A stretch of DNA of 64,000 nucleotides from Lactiplantibacillus daoliensis (GCF_005405005.1 NZ_BJDH01000006.1:62001-126000); one strand, 5' to 3'; positions 42,439 to 51,600 are shown, counted from the stretch's first letter. Notes: generated by a model from the sequence alone, not told the origin. Made by a program: numbers and translations.

Positions 42439-45429
42439 ATGAAGCCTCGAGTCCTAATAACGACCCTGACTTGTTCAGTAATTCTTGCCTCAACTATTAC
42501 CCCGGTAATTGCCGCGGTAACGCCACAGCTGCCAACGACGACGGCGCCTAATAATATGACGATGACAACCCTAACACAACCAATTCCAGCGTTGGATTTG
42601 TCAAAAAATACGATAGTTGATGTTGATTTTTCAAAAGGTATTTTGCAAGACACTAAAAATCCTAAAGCAGCTGTAACGGCTGTTGGGCAGCCACAGTTAA
42701 CGACTGATCCAGAGGTAACTGGTAAAGTCGCTAAATTTGATGGTCAGTCCGGCTATTTATTGCCATATACCAATGATCGGTTTGCCCAGCTTGCTAGTGG
42801 AACGACAATTGAAGCCTATTTCAAGGATGACGGTGCTCAGGCTGGTGAACATGAAATTTTTTCTAATCAAGAAAGCGGTGGCTTAGGCCTTGGTGTTCAC
42901 AATGGTCAGGTTATCTTTTATGCTCACGTTGGGAAAGGATACAAAGAGCCGAAGTCCAAGTTACGTCCAGGTAAGTGGGTCCACGCTGTTGGAGTATATG
43001 ACCAACAGGGACATACTGCTAAACTCTATTTAGACGGCAAATTAGTCTCATCAGTTGACGCACCAGGAACACTCAATGGTCCGCAAGGCACTGGAACAGC
43101 TAATTTTGTCATCGGTGGGGATAGTGGTAAGAATAATCGACTTCAATACCCATTGACGGGTACTGTGCAAGTGGCCCGATTATATGATCGTGCTCTCACA
43201 GATGCTGAAGTTAGTGGCTTGAACCAGGTTATTCAGCGGGGTAAGCATGAATCTGTTGCCAAAAAGCAAGTTGGTCAGCCAGGTCTATTTGGTGCCAATG
43301 ATGTTGCTATCGGTCACACTTACGGTTTAAATGTACACGTGCGCGAAGCTCAACTTGGCGGATCCGACGCCTTTACGACCGAAATGCGCTACGATGCTAG
43401 CAAGTTTGATTTTGTTAGTGCTAATCAAACATTGGGTGGGAATGATGTGACTAAGGTTGAAGTGGTTGCACCTGGTCAAATTAAAATTACAACGACTGCC
43501 AAATTGAGCCCATCCCAATTCGAACGTTACGATCAGACTCGTTTGGCTCATATTAATTTAAAGGCCAAGGCTAGTGGTAAGGCTTGGTTATATCTAAGAA
43601 CGTTAAAGGCTGATGGTAAGACGCCAGATTTTGCTTCACAAGCTGTCACGATTCATGCGCGCGATGCGCAAGACTATAATGGCGATGGTGTGATTGGAAT
43701 CGGAGACTTGGCTTTAGCACCAGGTGATGAGAAAGGGTTAATTGCGTCAAAATCTGAAATTAAGCCCTACAAGCATGTCGTTGTTTTGACGACTGATGGT
43801 GGTGGAAATCCTTGGGATCCGAAGGGAATGTACTATGCACATGATAACCGGGAATTGGCACAATGGACGACAGATCCAGCTATTTTAGCCAAACGGAAGA
43901 ATACGTACACATTGGACTTATTTAATAAAAAATTTGCGATGAGTACGACGGCCCATTCTGTTAACCCGGCAGTTTCGGCTCAAAATTATACTTCGATGCT
44001 ACATGGTCGACCATGGGAAACGTTACCACAGGAATATCGTGTCACGAACGGAAGTGCCGAGCACCATTATTTTGCTGACTTTAGCAAAACTAAGCCCGAA
44101 TTTGCGTCAGTTTTTAAAGTTTTACAACAGCACAATCCACACCAAGGCACTGCTGCTTTTGCGGAATGGAAGCAAATCTTGAATGGGATTACGGAACCGG
44201 ATGCCCCAGTCATGACACAACCGTCCGCAAAGCTGAAATCCTTCGACGATGTTGCAGATTATATTGGTAAGCCTGAATTTACCAATACGTCATTAGTATA
44301 CATGCAAAGCGATTATATGGATGGTCAAGGTCATGGTCATGGTTGGTACAATGATAATTACTGGCAGCAGTATGCTAAATATGATGATTTATTTAAAAAG
44401 GTCATGGATAAATTGGAAGCTACTGGTCATGCCCACGATACTTTAGTAATTGCGAATGCGGATCATGGTGGTCATGGTCAAGGGCACGGTCAAGATAGAA
44501 CTGAACCAAATGAAAATATTTTCTTAGCAATGGGTGGCGAAACCATCGATAGTGGGCGTCGCTTACAAGGTGGTAGTAACGCTGATATTAGTGCGTTAGT
44601 TTTAGATGCGCTAAAAGTGCCCAAGCCCAATTATATGTTAGGTCAAGTTTTTGACAAGACAGCTTTTCTAGCCCAAACCGATTTGAAAAAGAAGCATCGC
44701 GAAGTTGAAGGACTTAAGCTAACGCATTCTGATCAACGAGTGGCTATAAAGCTGACCAATCCACAAAAGAATCATACGACGCGTGCCATTGAGATGCATC
44801 TGGATTTAGCTGGTCGTTCGATTGATAAGATTGACGTGCCAACCGGTACTAAAATTGTGCAACAAACGGTGGCAGAAGGTATGTTGAAGTTAGTCCTGAG
44901 CTTTGATAAGCAACCGACTACTGATTTAGCACTCATTAAGTTAACACCTGCCAAGGTTAAAACGTCTAAATTAGTCACACTTCAACAATCAATGTTGGGA
45001 ACGTCTAAGGGTGAAGAAGTGTTGGTCGATCTTGATAATGATACCAAGCTAGAGGCTGATAAAGATCTGGTGGCAGTAAAGCCAGGGCAGACTGATACAA
45101 CAAAACCAGGAACAGAAGGCAAACCAGGTATGGAAGGCAAGCCAGGAACAGACGGTAAACCAGGTACAGAAGGCAAGCCAGGAACAGATGATAAGTCAGG
45201 TACGGACGGTAAACCGGGAACAGATGGCAAGTTGGGTTCAGATGATAAGTCAGGATCGAATGTTACACCAAGTTCAGAAAGCAAAAAGACAGCTAGTTCA
45301 ATGAGTAATAAATTTGCTAGCTGGTTACCGCAAACTGGTGAACAGGTTCAAACCGTATTATCCGTGATTGGTGGGGTATTATTAGCGATTAGTGGTGGTG
45401 TCTTTATTTGGTGGCGCCGCCAACGTTAG
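42439..45429 (+). CDS. LPxTG surface protein: LamG, cohesin-like, dockerin-like and alkaline-phosphatase-superfamily domains
   Basis: 996 residues. Signal peptide (about 1-27); LamG/concanavalin-like domain (about 55-270: GTTIEAYFKDDG, KLYLDGKLVSSV); cohesin-like beta domain (about 285-408); one dockerin-type calcium loop DYNGDGVIGIGDLAL (412-426). A phosphodiesterase/sulfatase-type catalytic domain follows (about 440-740: VVVLTTDGGG, NYTSMLHG with a possible Ser/Thr nucleophile, NADHGGHGQGHG metal ligands). Then comes a collagen-like GKPGTEGKPG tract (about 893-940) and the LPQTGE anchor near 964. It likely cleaves a phosphate or sulfate ester at the cell surface; the substrate is unknown. 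Confidence 0.88.
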   Translation: MKPRVLITTLTCSVILASTITPVIAAVTPQLPTTTAPNNMTMTTLTQPIPALDLSKNTIVDVDFSKGILQDTKNPKAAVTAVGQPQLTTDPEVTGKVAKFDGQSGYLLPYTNDRFAQLASGTTIEAYFKDDGAQAGEHEIFSNQESGGLGLGVHNGQVIFYAHVGKGYKEPKSKLRPGKWVHAVGVYDQQGHTAKLYLDGKLVSSVDAPGTLNGPQGTGTANFVIGGDSGKNNRLQYPLTGTVQVARLYDRALTDAEVSGLNQVIQRGKHESVAKKQVGQPGLFGANDVAIGHTYGLNVHVREAQLGGSDAFTTEMRYDASKFDFVSANQTLGGNDVTKVEVVAPGQIKITTTAKLSPSQFERYDQTRLAHINLKAKASGKAWLYLRTLKADGKTPDFASQAVTIHARDAQDYNGDGVIGIGDLALAPGDEKGLIASKSEIKPYKHVVVLTTDGGGNPWDPKGMYYAHDNRELAQWTTDPAILAKRKNTYTLDLFNKKFAMSTTAHSVNPAVSAQNYTSMLHGRPWETLPQEYRVTNGSAEHHYFADFSKTKPEFASVFKVLQQHNPHQGTAAFAEWKQILNGITEPDAPVMTQPSAKLKSFDDVADYIGKPEFTNTSLVYMQSDYMDGQGHGHGWYNDNYWQQYAKYDDLFKKVMDKLEATGHAHDTLVIANADHGGHGQGHGQDRTEPNENIFLAMGGETIDSGRRLQGGSNADISALVLDALKVPKPNYMLGQVFDKTAFLAQTDLKKKHREVEGLKLTHSDQRVAIKLTNPQKNHTTRAIEMHLDLAGRSIDKIDVPTGTKIVQQTVAEGMLKLVLSFDKQPTTDLALIKLTPAKVKTSKLVTLQQSMLGTSKGEEVLVDLDNDTKLEADKDLVAVKPGQTDTTKPGTEGKPGMEGKPGTDGKPGTEGKPGTDDKSGTDGKPGTDGKLGSDDKSGSNVTPSSESKKTASSMSNKFASWLPQTGEQVQTVLSVIGGVLLAISGGVFIWWRRQR

Positions 45430-45456
45430 CCCTTTTTAGCAATTAAAATGATTAAG

Positions 45457-45497
45457 TAAAAGCTGACCAGCAGATTGATTGTGCTGGTCAGCTTTTA
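45457..45497 (+). terminator. Terminator after surface phosphatase gene
   Basis: AAAAGCTGACCAGCA pairs perfectly with TGCTGGTCAGCTTTT. Confidence 0.85.
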
Positions 45498-45590
45498 ATG
45501 TTGTGAACTAATAAATTGACAGACCTTCCGAAGTATCGTAACTTGAAAGCGTGAACAAATAAACTTAACTAATCAGGAGGCTGATATTTT

Positions 45591-46163
45591 ATGGCAGCAA
45601 TTACGATTTTTGGTAAAGGTAACATGGGTCAAGCAATCGGCGATGTGTTCAAGCAAGGCGGCAATGAGGTCAGCTACTTGGATAATGGCGATCCAATTAA
45701 GAATTTGGGCGACATTGTCGTTTTAGCTGTACCATATTCAGCTGCAATTAGTATCGCAAAAGCTAATCCAACTGCATTAGTTGGTAAAATTGTGATTGAT
45801 ATTACCAATCCGTTGAACTTTGATTCTTGGGACGACTTAGTGGTTCCAGCAGGGACCTCAGCTGCAGAACAAATTAAGCAGTTATTACCAGATTCAAAGG
45901 TTGTCAAAGCTTTCAATACGACTTTTGCGGCAACGCTTATGAGTCGTAAAGTTGGTGGGCAACAGACCACGGTGATGGCTGCGAGTGATTCGGATGAAGC
46001 TAAAGAAACTTTAGCTACTGCTTTGAAGGATAGTGGCGTCGCTTATATTGATGCTGGTGCCTTAAAACGTGCACGTGAATTAGAACGTTTCGGTTTCTTG
46101 CAAATGACTTTAGCAGCCAAGGAAACGATTGGCTGGGATGGCGGCTTCGCTGTCGAAAAGTAA
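45591..46163 (+). CDS. NAD(P)-binding oxidoreductase (F420-dependent-reductase-like fold)
   Basis: The 190-residue protein has a Rossmann start ITIFGKGNMGQAIGDVFKQGG and the NPL motif DITNPLNFDSWDDLVVPAGTSAAEQI of NADP oxidoreductases related to F420:NADP reductase (PF03807). Lactobacilli lack F420, so a different redox partner is implied. KVVKAFNTTFAATL and GALKRARELERFGFLQM are also typical. CAGGAGG precedes ATG 45591. It is a single gene and ends at a hairpin at 46174-46206. Confidence 0.8.
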   Translation: MAAITIFGKGNMGQAIGDVFKQGGNEVSYLDNGDPIKNLGDIVVLAVPYSAAISIAKANPTALVGKIVIDITNPLNFDSWDDLVVPAGTSAAEQIKQLLPDSKVVKAFNTTFAATLMSRKVGGQQTTVMAASDSDEAKETLATALKDSGVAYIDAGALKRARELERFGFLQMTLAAKETIGWDGGFAVEK

Positions 46164-46173
46164 ATCCGATTTA

Positions 46174-46206
46174 AAAAACAGTCATCCAAGTTGGGTGGCT
46201 GTTTTC
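46174..46206. terminator. Bidirectional terminator
   Basis: AAAACAGTCATCC pairs with GGGTGGCTGTTTT around a 4-6 nt loop. Confidence 0.75.
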
Positions 46207-46213
46207 TTCTGAT

Positions 46214-46519
46214 CTAAAATTTTTTGTTGTTAATCATTGCAGCGTTATATTCGGTCCAGGCCGAGATGTGGTGACGTTTTTTATAGGCTTTCCAAGTGGC
46301 CTTAGTCACCCAGACCTTTTCAATCCGATTATCAACAGGGGATACGAGAACCTGACCAGCGAATTCTGCATAGAGAACATAAACGAGAATGACTAAAATC
46401 GGTGCATACAGTTTTTGCATGATGAAAATTGACAGTAAAAATGCAATGACAAAAATATAGTCTGCCGTAGAATGTCGACGGTAGTACTTGGTGTTGTCAT
46501 CTAAAATTTGTTTAGCCAT
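46214..46519 (-). CDS. Small membrane protein, unknown (101 aa)
   Basis: The 101-residue protein has two hydrophobic segments (about residues 21-60) and basic ends (KVWVTKATWKAYKKRHHISAW). CAAGGAG lies before ATG 46519. No family is recognised. It is convergent with the oxidoreductase gene and tandem with, but upstream-separated from, the alcohol dehydrogenase gene on the same strand (111 bp). Confidence 0.6.
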   Translation of the reverse strand: MAKQILDDNTKYYRRHSTADYIFVIAFLLSIFIMQKLYAPILVILVYVLYAEFAGQVLVSPVDNRIEKVWVTKATWKAYKKRHHISAWTEYNAAMINNKKF

Positions 46520-46630
46520 GATGGGCAGGGCTCCTTGTATAGTCTTTTTTAAAGTATAGCATAGTCTAATGTGAAAACGTCACCAATAGCAAAATGCGAG
46601 GCATTTGTTATTGATGACGTTTTAGGTTGT

Positions 46631-47671
46631 TCAGTCAATTGTGATTAGTGCTTTAATCGCTTCACGATTTGTCATTGCTTGGTAAGCCGCGTCAATATCA
46701 TCAAGTTTGAAACGCTTAGTGAAGACTTTACCCGGATGAATGTCGCCATCTAAAACAGCTTTCAACAAGACTTGTTTGTCATAAGTTGTCACTGAAGCAG
46801 GACCACCGGCAATAATTGTATTGCGATAGAAGGAAGCGGCCATATCCATCTTAGGTTCATGTGGTAATCCAACTCGACCAACGATCGCACCAGGACGAGC
46901 TGCTTTCATGGCCGTTTCGTTAGATAACTCAGTCCCAACACATTCCAGTACGGCATCAGCACCGGCGTTGTTGGTCAGAGTCATGACCTTGGCAATAGCA
47001 TCGTCACCACGTTCAGCGACGATGTCCGTTGCACCAAATTCGAGCGCCAATTGTTGCCGGTCGGCGTGCCGACTCATGGCAATAATCCGTTTCGCACCAC
47101 GCATTTTGGCAGCAATTACCCCGCATAGACCAACTGCACCGTCACCAACCACGACAACGGTATCACCAGTTTTGACATTGGCGACCCGGGCGGCGTGGTA
47201 GCCGGTTGCCATCACATCGGCCAAACTGAGCAAGGAATTTAGCATAGCATCACTGTAGTCAGCGGGTTGCCCAGGAATTTTAACTAAGGCCCAGTCACCA
47301 TGTTGAAAACGGATGGTTTCGGCTTGAACACCATCACTAAAGTTATCACTGTGGTTTTGGCAATCACCATCAAAGCCAGCGAGACAAGCGGCACAGTGAC
47401 CACAACCATGTGTAAATGGCGCAATCACGAAGTCGCCGGGTTGGACGGTCGTGATGTCTGACCCAACACTTTCGACAATACCAATGGCTTCGTGGCCGGA
47501 ATTTTCGGAATGCGCAGCTTTGTCTTCTAAGCCACGATAGGCCCAGAGATCTGAGCCACAGACACAGGTCCGAACAACGTTAATAATGACGTCATCGGGA
47601 GCCTGGATGGTTGGCTTAGCAATATCTTCAACGGTCACTTGACCGGCTTTCATAAAAACAGCACTTTTCAT
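46631..47671 (-). CDS. Zinc-dependent alcohol dehydrogenase (MDR family)
   Basis: 346 residues. Catalytic zinc region CVCGSDLWAYRG and GHEAIGIVESVG; structural zinc CGHCAACLAGFDGDC; Rossmann VVVVGDGAVGLCGVIAA. It oxidises or reduces an alcohol/aldehyde with NAD(P); the substrate is not indicated. AAAGGAG lies before ATG 47671. A family-A element (47699-48211) begins 27 bp upstream of the start codon, and a promoter-like site lies on the far side of it at 48224-48252, so transcription may now be altered. Confidence 0.88.
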   Translation of the reverse strand: MKSAVFMKAGQVTVEDIAKPTIQAPDDVIINVVRTCVCGSDLWAYRGLEDKAAHSENSGHEAIGIVESVGSDITTVQPGDFVIAPFTHGCGHCAACLAGFDGDCQNHSDNFSDGVQAETIRFQHGDWALVKIPGQPADYSDAMLNSLLSLADVMATGYHAARVANVKTGDTVVVVGDGAVGLCGVIAAKMRGAKRIIAMSRHADRQQLALEFGATDIVAERGDDAIAKVMTLTNNAGADAVLECVGTELSNETAMKAARPGAIVGRVGLPHEPKMDMAASFYRNTIIAGGPASVTTYDKQVLLKAVLDGDIHPGKVFTKRFKLDDIDAAYQAMTNREAIKALITID

Positions 47672-47698
47672 AATGGAGACTCCTTTATTATTGTTTAG

Positions 47699-48211
47699 CT
47701 TAAGGTTGAAAGAATCAAAAGCAGCACAAATATAGTAGTATTAGTAATCACTCCGTCAGTCAAAATCGGTGTGCGGTGGGGGACGGCGCTAGCCAAAGGA
47801 CGGTCTAGCCCCTCAATTCCAAGCCGATAAAACCGTCTTTGAATTGCCCGGCAAGATTAGTCAGCCAAGAACGCCGACTAATCTTGCCGACACTGCACAC
47901 CGATTTTGACTGACTCCGCTAAGCGTAATTAACTGATTTACAGACTTAGCTGGAGGTTGTTGCTGATAGCATCGGACGTGCAAGCGGTGTTTGACCGGCG
48001 TTTCTTGCCGGCCTTACACCACGGACGGTCCGGGAGATTTGCGGTTTTGGCAAAGCTTCCGGGCGAGGGTCAAGACGTTCCTAAGGCTTGAACCGGTCCC
48101 TCGTCCGTATGTTATCAGTAACAGCCGGAAGCGGGAGTAACCAACTAATTTTCACCGCCTAATTATTGACATAGTGGTGCAGACCGACAACTTTTAACTT
48201 TCAACCTTTAG
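47699..48211 (+). repeat. Family-A MITE-like structured element, copy 2 (best preserved)
   Basis: A 513-bp non-coding element. Ends: CTTAAGGTTGAAAG (47699-47712) and CTTTCAACCTTTAG (48198-48211), inverted repeats with 13 of 14 matches. It is flanked by the 8-bp direct repeat TTGTTTAG (47691-47698 and 48212-48219). A perfect 19-bp hairpin pairs 47756-47774 with 47895-47913 and encloses AAGATTAGTC/GACTAATCTT. The right half has more GC-rich arms, including a CGTGCAAGCGGTG..ACACCACGGACG cluster. Sequence and order match copy 1 throughout. Probably a non-autonomous mobile element. Confidence 0.85.
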
Positions 48212-48223
48212 TTGTTTAGCTTA

Positions 48224-48252
48224 ATTATAGAAATAATCGTCAGGCATGACCA
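48224..48252 (-). promoter_or_regulatory. Probable original promoter of the alcohol dehydrogenase gene
   Basis: On the minus strand, TGGTCA (48247-48252) and TATAAT (48224-48229) are 17 bp apart. It points toward the element and, beyond it, the adh gene. The -35 is only partial. Confidence 0.5.
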
Positions 48253-48310
48253 GTGCTTATTTTGAATGCTTAGCAATACAGACGAGGTATGGCTGTTGTA
48301 AGGCGCTGAA

Positions 48311-48346
48311 TCTTACCGTTGACAAACGTAAACGATGACGGTAAGA
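48311..48346. promoter_or_regulatory. Inverted repeat overlapping copper-operon promoter
   Basis: TCTTACCGT and ACGGTAAGA are perfect 9-bp arms (48311-48319 and 48338-48346) that cover the promoter spacer. It may be a regulator site or an upstream hairpin. Confidence 0.45.
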
Positions 48347-48347
48347 T
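48319..48347 (+). promoter_or_regulatory. Promoter of copper operon
   Basis: TTGACA (48319-48324) and TAAGAT (48342-48347), 17 bp apart, about 60 bp before the first gene. Confidence 0.7.
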
Positions 48348-48360
48348 AGCTTTTGTGGTT

Positions 48361-48370
48361 TACAATTGTA
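48361..48370. promoter_or_regulatory. cop box (CopY/CopR-type operator)
   Basis: TACAATTGTA fits the TACAnnTGTA operator of CopY-type copper repressors. It is 13 bp downstream of the -10 box. No copY gene is in the window, so the regulator must be encoded elsewhere. Confidence 0.7.
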
Positions 48371-48408
48371 ATCGTTCACAACAAGGTTAAGACATGGAGG
48401 AGTAGCAG

Positions 48409-48780
48409 ATGACAAAATTAATTGTTTTACTAATTGGCCTAATCATTATTGCTTTTATTCTTTGGTGGTTTTTCGGTAAACATGACGTGACAAGTACGGA
48501 AGCAGCGGTGACCGCTGAACGTCAATCCGTTGATATTACAGTTAGTGGCGGGTATTCTCCTGAACAGGTCGTTCTAAAGCAAGGCGTGCCAGCCGTTTTG
48601 AATTTTACGCGTAAAGATGCGTCAACTTGCTTAGATCGGGTGGTATTTAGCGATTTTGGCATTAATCAAGAATTACCTAAAAATCAATTAGAAGCGATTG
48701 AAATTGATACTAGTAAGCCTGGCGAATATGACTGGGCCTGTGGAATGGATATGTTCCATGGCAAAGTAATCATTAAATAG
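48409..48780 (+). CDS. Membrane-anchored cupredoxin-domain copper-binding protein
   Basis: The 123-residue protein has an N-terminal membrane anchor (about 3-22) and a cupredoxin-like beta domain. Possible ligands are DASTCLDRVVF and the C-terminal WACGMDMFHGKVIIK (Cys, Met, Met, His). It starts the copper operon 39 bp after the cop box; GGAGGAG precedes ATG 48409. It probably binds copper at the membrane and passes it to the ATPase; this is inferred from the operon and family. Confidence 0.82.
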   Translation: MTKLIVLLIGLIIIAFILWWFFGKHDVTSTEAAVTAERQSVDITVSGGYSPEQVVLKQGVPAVLNFTRKDASTCLDRVVFSDFGINQELPKNQLEAIEIDTSKPGEYDWACGMDMFHGKVIIK

Positions 48781-48793
48781 CGGAGGAAACATC

Positions 48794-49066
48794 ATGATTG
48801 AAAATAAACAGAGTGTTACGGTCACTGTTGCTGGTAGTTATCAACCAGCGGTCGTTAATTTGAAACAGGGGGTTCCAGCTGAAGTGACTTTCGTCCGGAC
48901 CAGTGATCAAGGCTGTTTAGATATCGTTCATTCGAATGAGTTAGCTTTTGAAACAGCACTGCCCTTGAATCAACCACAGACAGTTACGGTCCCTACGGAT
49001 CAGGTGGGAGACTTTGAGTTTAGTTGTGGCATGGACATGTTTTCAGGAAGAGTGGTGATTTCCTGA
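48794..49066 (+). CDS. Soluble cupredoxin-domain protein
   Basis: The 90-residue protein is related to the C-terminal domain of the preceding gene but has no anchor. It has the same ligand pattern: [10 protein letters not shown] and [25 protein letters not shown] lies before ATG 48794, 13 bp after the previous stop. Its stop overlaps the ATPase start (ATGA), so translation is probably coupled. It may be a cytosolic copper carrier in place of CopZ. Confidence 0.82.
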   Translation: MIENKQSVTVTVAGSYQPAVVNLKQGVPAEVTFVRTSDQGCLDIVHSNELAFETALPLNQPQTVTVPTDQVGDFEFSCGMDMFSGRVVIS

Positions 49067-50997
49067 TGAGTGTGACTAAGCGGTTTTGGCTTTCATTAGT
49101 GTTGTCATTGCCAATGTTAGCGAACATGATTTTGATGCCATTCGGTTGGATTTTGCCTGGTGGTAACTGGACACAGCTGGCACTGACGACCATTATCATG
49201 CTGGCTTCGGCGGGACCATTTGCCCAAAGTGCGTGGGCGTCATTTAAGAAGCATCATTCCAATATGGACACTTTAGTGGCGATCGGAACGATGACGGCCT
49301 ATCTGTATAGTATTTATGCTATGACGACTCATCAACCAGTTTTCTTTGAAAGTGCGGCGTTTGTCACGGCATTTGTCTTGTTAGGGCAGGTTTTCGAAGA
49401 GCGGATGCGCAATAATGCGTCCGATGCCGTTGAAAAGTTAGCAAATCTGCAAGCTAAGGATGCGGAAGTTTTGCGTGCTGGTCAGTTCGTCAAATTACCA
49501 CTGTCTGAGGTGGTTTTAAACGATGTGATTCGGGTAAAGCCGGGTGGAAAAGTACCCGTTGATGGTGTCATTGTCAAAGGCAGTTCCAGTGTTGATGAAT
49601 CAATGGTTACCGGTGAAAGCATGCCGGTTTCAAAGCAGGTCGATGATAATGTCATCGGGGCAACCATGAATGGCACGGGGACATTCTTGTTAAAAGTGAA
49701 TAAAGTTGGCGATCAGACCATGTTGTCACAAATTGTGGACTTGGTGAAGAAAGCCCAGAATAGTCATGCGCCAATTCAAAAATTAACTGATAAAGTTTCG
49801 GACATCTTTGTGCCAGTCGTCTTAATTTTGGCTATTTTAACGTTCTTAACTTGGTACATTTTCTTGGATGCGAGCGTGGCCCGGGCGTTGATTTTTGCCG
49901 TTTCCGTGGTCGTGATTGCTTGTCCTTGTGCACTCGGTCTAGCGACACCAACCGCTTTAATGGTCGGCACAGGTCGTGGCGCCAAAATGGGTATTTTGAT
50001 CAAGAATGGTGAAGTTTTGGAAGCTGTTAATGATGTGAAAACTGTCGTCTTCGATAAGACGGGGACAATCACCGTTGGCAAGCCACAAGTCACTGATATT
50101 GTTGGCGATGAAGCCCAAGTTCTTCAAATTGCGGCGAGTTTGGAGGTATCTTCGGAACATCCGTTAGCAGCGGCGATTCTTACCCGTGCGAAAACCGCCC
50201 AGATTACGGCGAAGGCTGTGGATAATTTTCAGGCTATTGAAGGTAAAGGTGTTTCGGCGATTATTGATGGTAAAACAGGATTCGTTGGTAACAATAAGTT
50301 ATTGACTGATTTTAAGTTTGATAATGTCTTGGTACAACAAGAAATTAAATTGCAAAATGAAGCTAAGACGGTGGTCTTTGTCGGCTTAGATGATCGGATT
50401 ATCGGGATGATTGCGGTTCAAGATGTGCCGAAAGCAACGTCCAGCGAAGCGATTGCTAATTTGAAAGCCCGGGGGTTGAAGACAGTCATGTTGACTGGTG
50501 ATAACCAGCGGGTTGCGCAAGCGGTGGCGGCTCAAGTCGGGATTGATGAAGTTATCGCGGATGTTTTACCTGGTGATAAGGCCGAACAAGTTCAAGCCTT
50601 TCAAAAAAATGGTAAGGTTGCTTTTGTTGGCGATGGGATTAATGATGCCCCAGCTCTGACCATTGCGGATGTCGGGATTGCCATGGGTTCTGGGACAGAT
50701 ATTGCGATTGATGCCGGCGGGATTGTGTTAGTCAAAAATGACTTACGTGATGTCGATAAAGCATTGGCATTGAGTCGGAAGACGTTTAATCGGATTAAGC
50801 TCAACTTGTTCTGGGCCTTTATTTACAACGTCCTCGGGATTCCGGTCGCTGCTGGTGTCTTCTTCGCCATTGGCTTTACTCTGAGTCCAGAATTAGCTGG
50901 ATTTGCAATGGCCTTCAGTTCACTGTCAGTTGTCACGAGTTCAATGTTGTTGAATAAAGCTAAGATTAGCTCGAAGGTTAGAGCAGTCGAAGTTTAG
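49066..50997 (+). CDS. copB: Copper-exporting P1B-type ATPase (CopB-like)
   Basis: 643 residues. The start at 49066 overlaps the previous stop; an upstream frame from 49024 only extends into the cupredoxin gene. Motifs: CPC in helix 6 (Cys 286 and 288), phosphorylation site [12 protein letters not shown] (Asp 330), EHPLAAAIL nucleotide motif, [10 protein letters not shown] and [11 protein letters not shown]. No N-terminal metal-binding domain is present, which fits CopB or a system served by separate cupredoxins. It exports copper (Cu+ or Cu2+). Last gene of the operon. Confidence 0.92.
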   Translation: MSVTKRFWLSLVLSLPMLANMILMPFGWILPGGNWTQLALTTIIMLASAGPFAQSAWASFKKHHSNMDTLVAIGTMTAYLYSIYAMTTHQPVFFESAAFVTAFVLLGQVFEERMRNNASDAVEKLANLQAKDAEVLRAGQFVKLPLSEVVLNDVIRVKPGGKVPVDGVIVKGSSSVDESMVTGESMPVSKQVDDNVIGATMNGTGTFLLKVNKVGDQTMLSQIVDLVKKAQNSHAPIQKLTDKVSDIFVPVVLILAILTFLTWYIFLDASVARALIFAVSVVVIACPCALGLATPTALMVGTGRGAKMGILIKNGEVLEAVNDVKTVVFDKTGTITVGKPQVTDIVGDEAQVLQIAASLEVSSEHPLAAAILTRAKTAQITAKAVDNFQAIEGKGVSAIIDGKTGFVGNNKLLTDFKFDNVLVQQEIKLQNEAKTVVFVGLDDRIIGMIAVQDVPKATSSEAIANLKARGLKTVMLTGDNQRVAQAVAAQVGIDEVIADVLPGDKAEQVQAFQKNGKVAFVGDGINDAPALTIADVGIAMGSGTDIAIDAGGIVLVKNDLRDVDKALALSRKTFNRIKLNLFWAFIYNVLGIPVAAGVFFAIGFTLSPELAGFAMAFSSLSVVTSSMLLNKAKISSKVRAVEV

Positions 50998-51005
50998 TAA
51001 ATGAT

Positions 51006-51398
51006 ATAGAGGCTGCAAGTGAAAATTGCCTGTCTTCACCACCATGTCAATCATTAGGCGGTGAAGACTAGTCGATAATTGCCGCTTCCGGTTGTTGCCG
51101 ATAACATGCGGCCGAGGAACCAGGTCAAGCCTCAGGAACGTCTTGACCCTCGCCCGGAAGCTCCGCCTAAATCGCAAATCTCTCGAACCGTCCGTGGTGT
51201 AAGACCGGCAAAAAGCGCCGGTCTTACACCACCCGTACGTCCGATGCTATCAGCAACAACCTCCAGCTAAGTCAGTAGTTCTTTTTGGATAAATTCATTA
51301 TTGACTGATGGAACGCTGAGTTTTGGCAAGTCTACTTTAGACGTGACGGTTACTGGTACTGCTGCAGTTCTAATGTTTTTGAGTCTTCCAATCTGTAG
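51006..51398 (-). repeat. Family-A MITE-like element, copy 3 (inverted, internally deleted)
   Basis: A 393-bp element that matches copies 1 and 2 in reverse. The long second-half hairpins are well kept (GGTGGTGTAAGACCGGC..GCCGGTCTTACACCAC cluster), but the first-half 19-bp hairpin (the TCAGTCAAAATCGG arms) is missing. Ends are degenerate (CTACAGATTGGAAG read on the minus strand) and no flanking direct repeat was found, so it is an older copy. It starts 9 bp after the copB stop and may serve as part of the operon's 3' end. Confidence 0.75.
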
Positions 51399-51409
51399 AT
51401 GAGAAAGTC

Positions 51410-51454
51410 AAAAGCCGTCCCCAAACCAATTGACCGGTTTGCAGACGGCTTTTT
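51410..51454 (+). terminator. Terminator after copper operon and element copy 3
   Basis: AAAAGCCGTC pairs with GACGGCTTTTT, with CAAACC/GGTTTG inside. Confidence 0.8.
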
Positions 51455-51600
51455 GTTATGCTTTGATAAAAATCACTAAATTCCGAATGAATTAGTTTGT
51501 TGGCAATAATTACTAAAGAAGTTTCCTTAAATGCCGAATTATTATATTGATTGATGAAATAAAGTTCACGAATTTTATAAAAACGCCTGTTATTTCATCG

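Noticed and set aside
45100-45260. Short tandem DNA repeats suggestive of a CRISPR-like or minisatellite array
   Set aside because: They encode the in-frame collagen-like GKPGTEG tract of the surface protein; unit length and sequence vary with codons.
47699-51398. Composite transposon carrying the copper operon
   Set aside because: Copy 2 has its own 8-bp duplication, copy 3 is degenerate with no duplication, and the outer flanks (TTGTTTAG versus ATGAGAAA) do not match.
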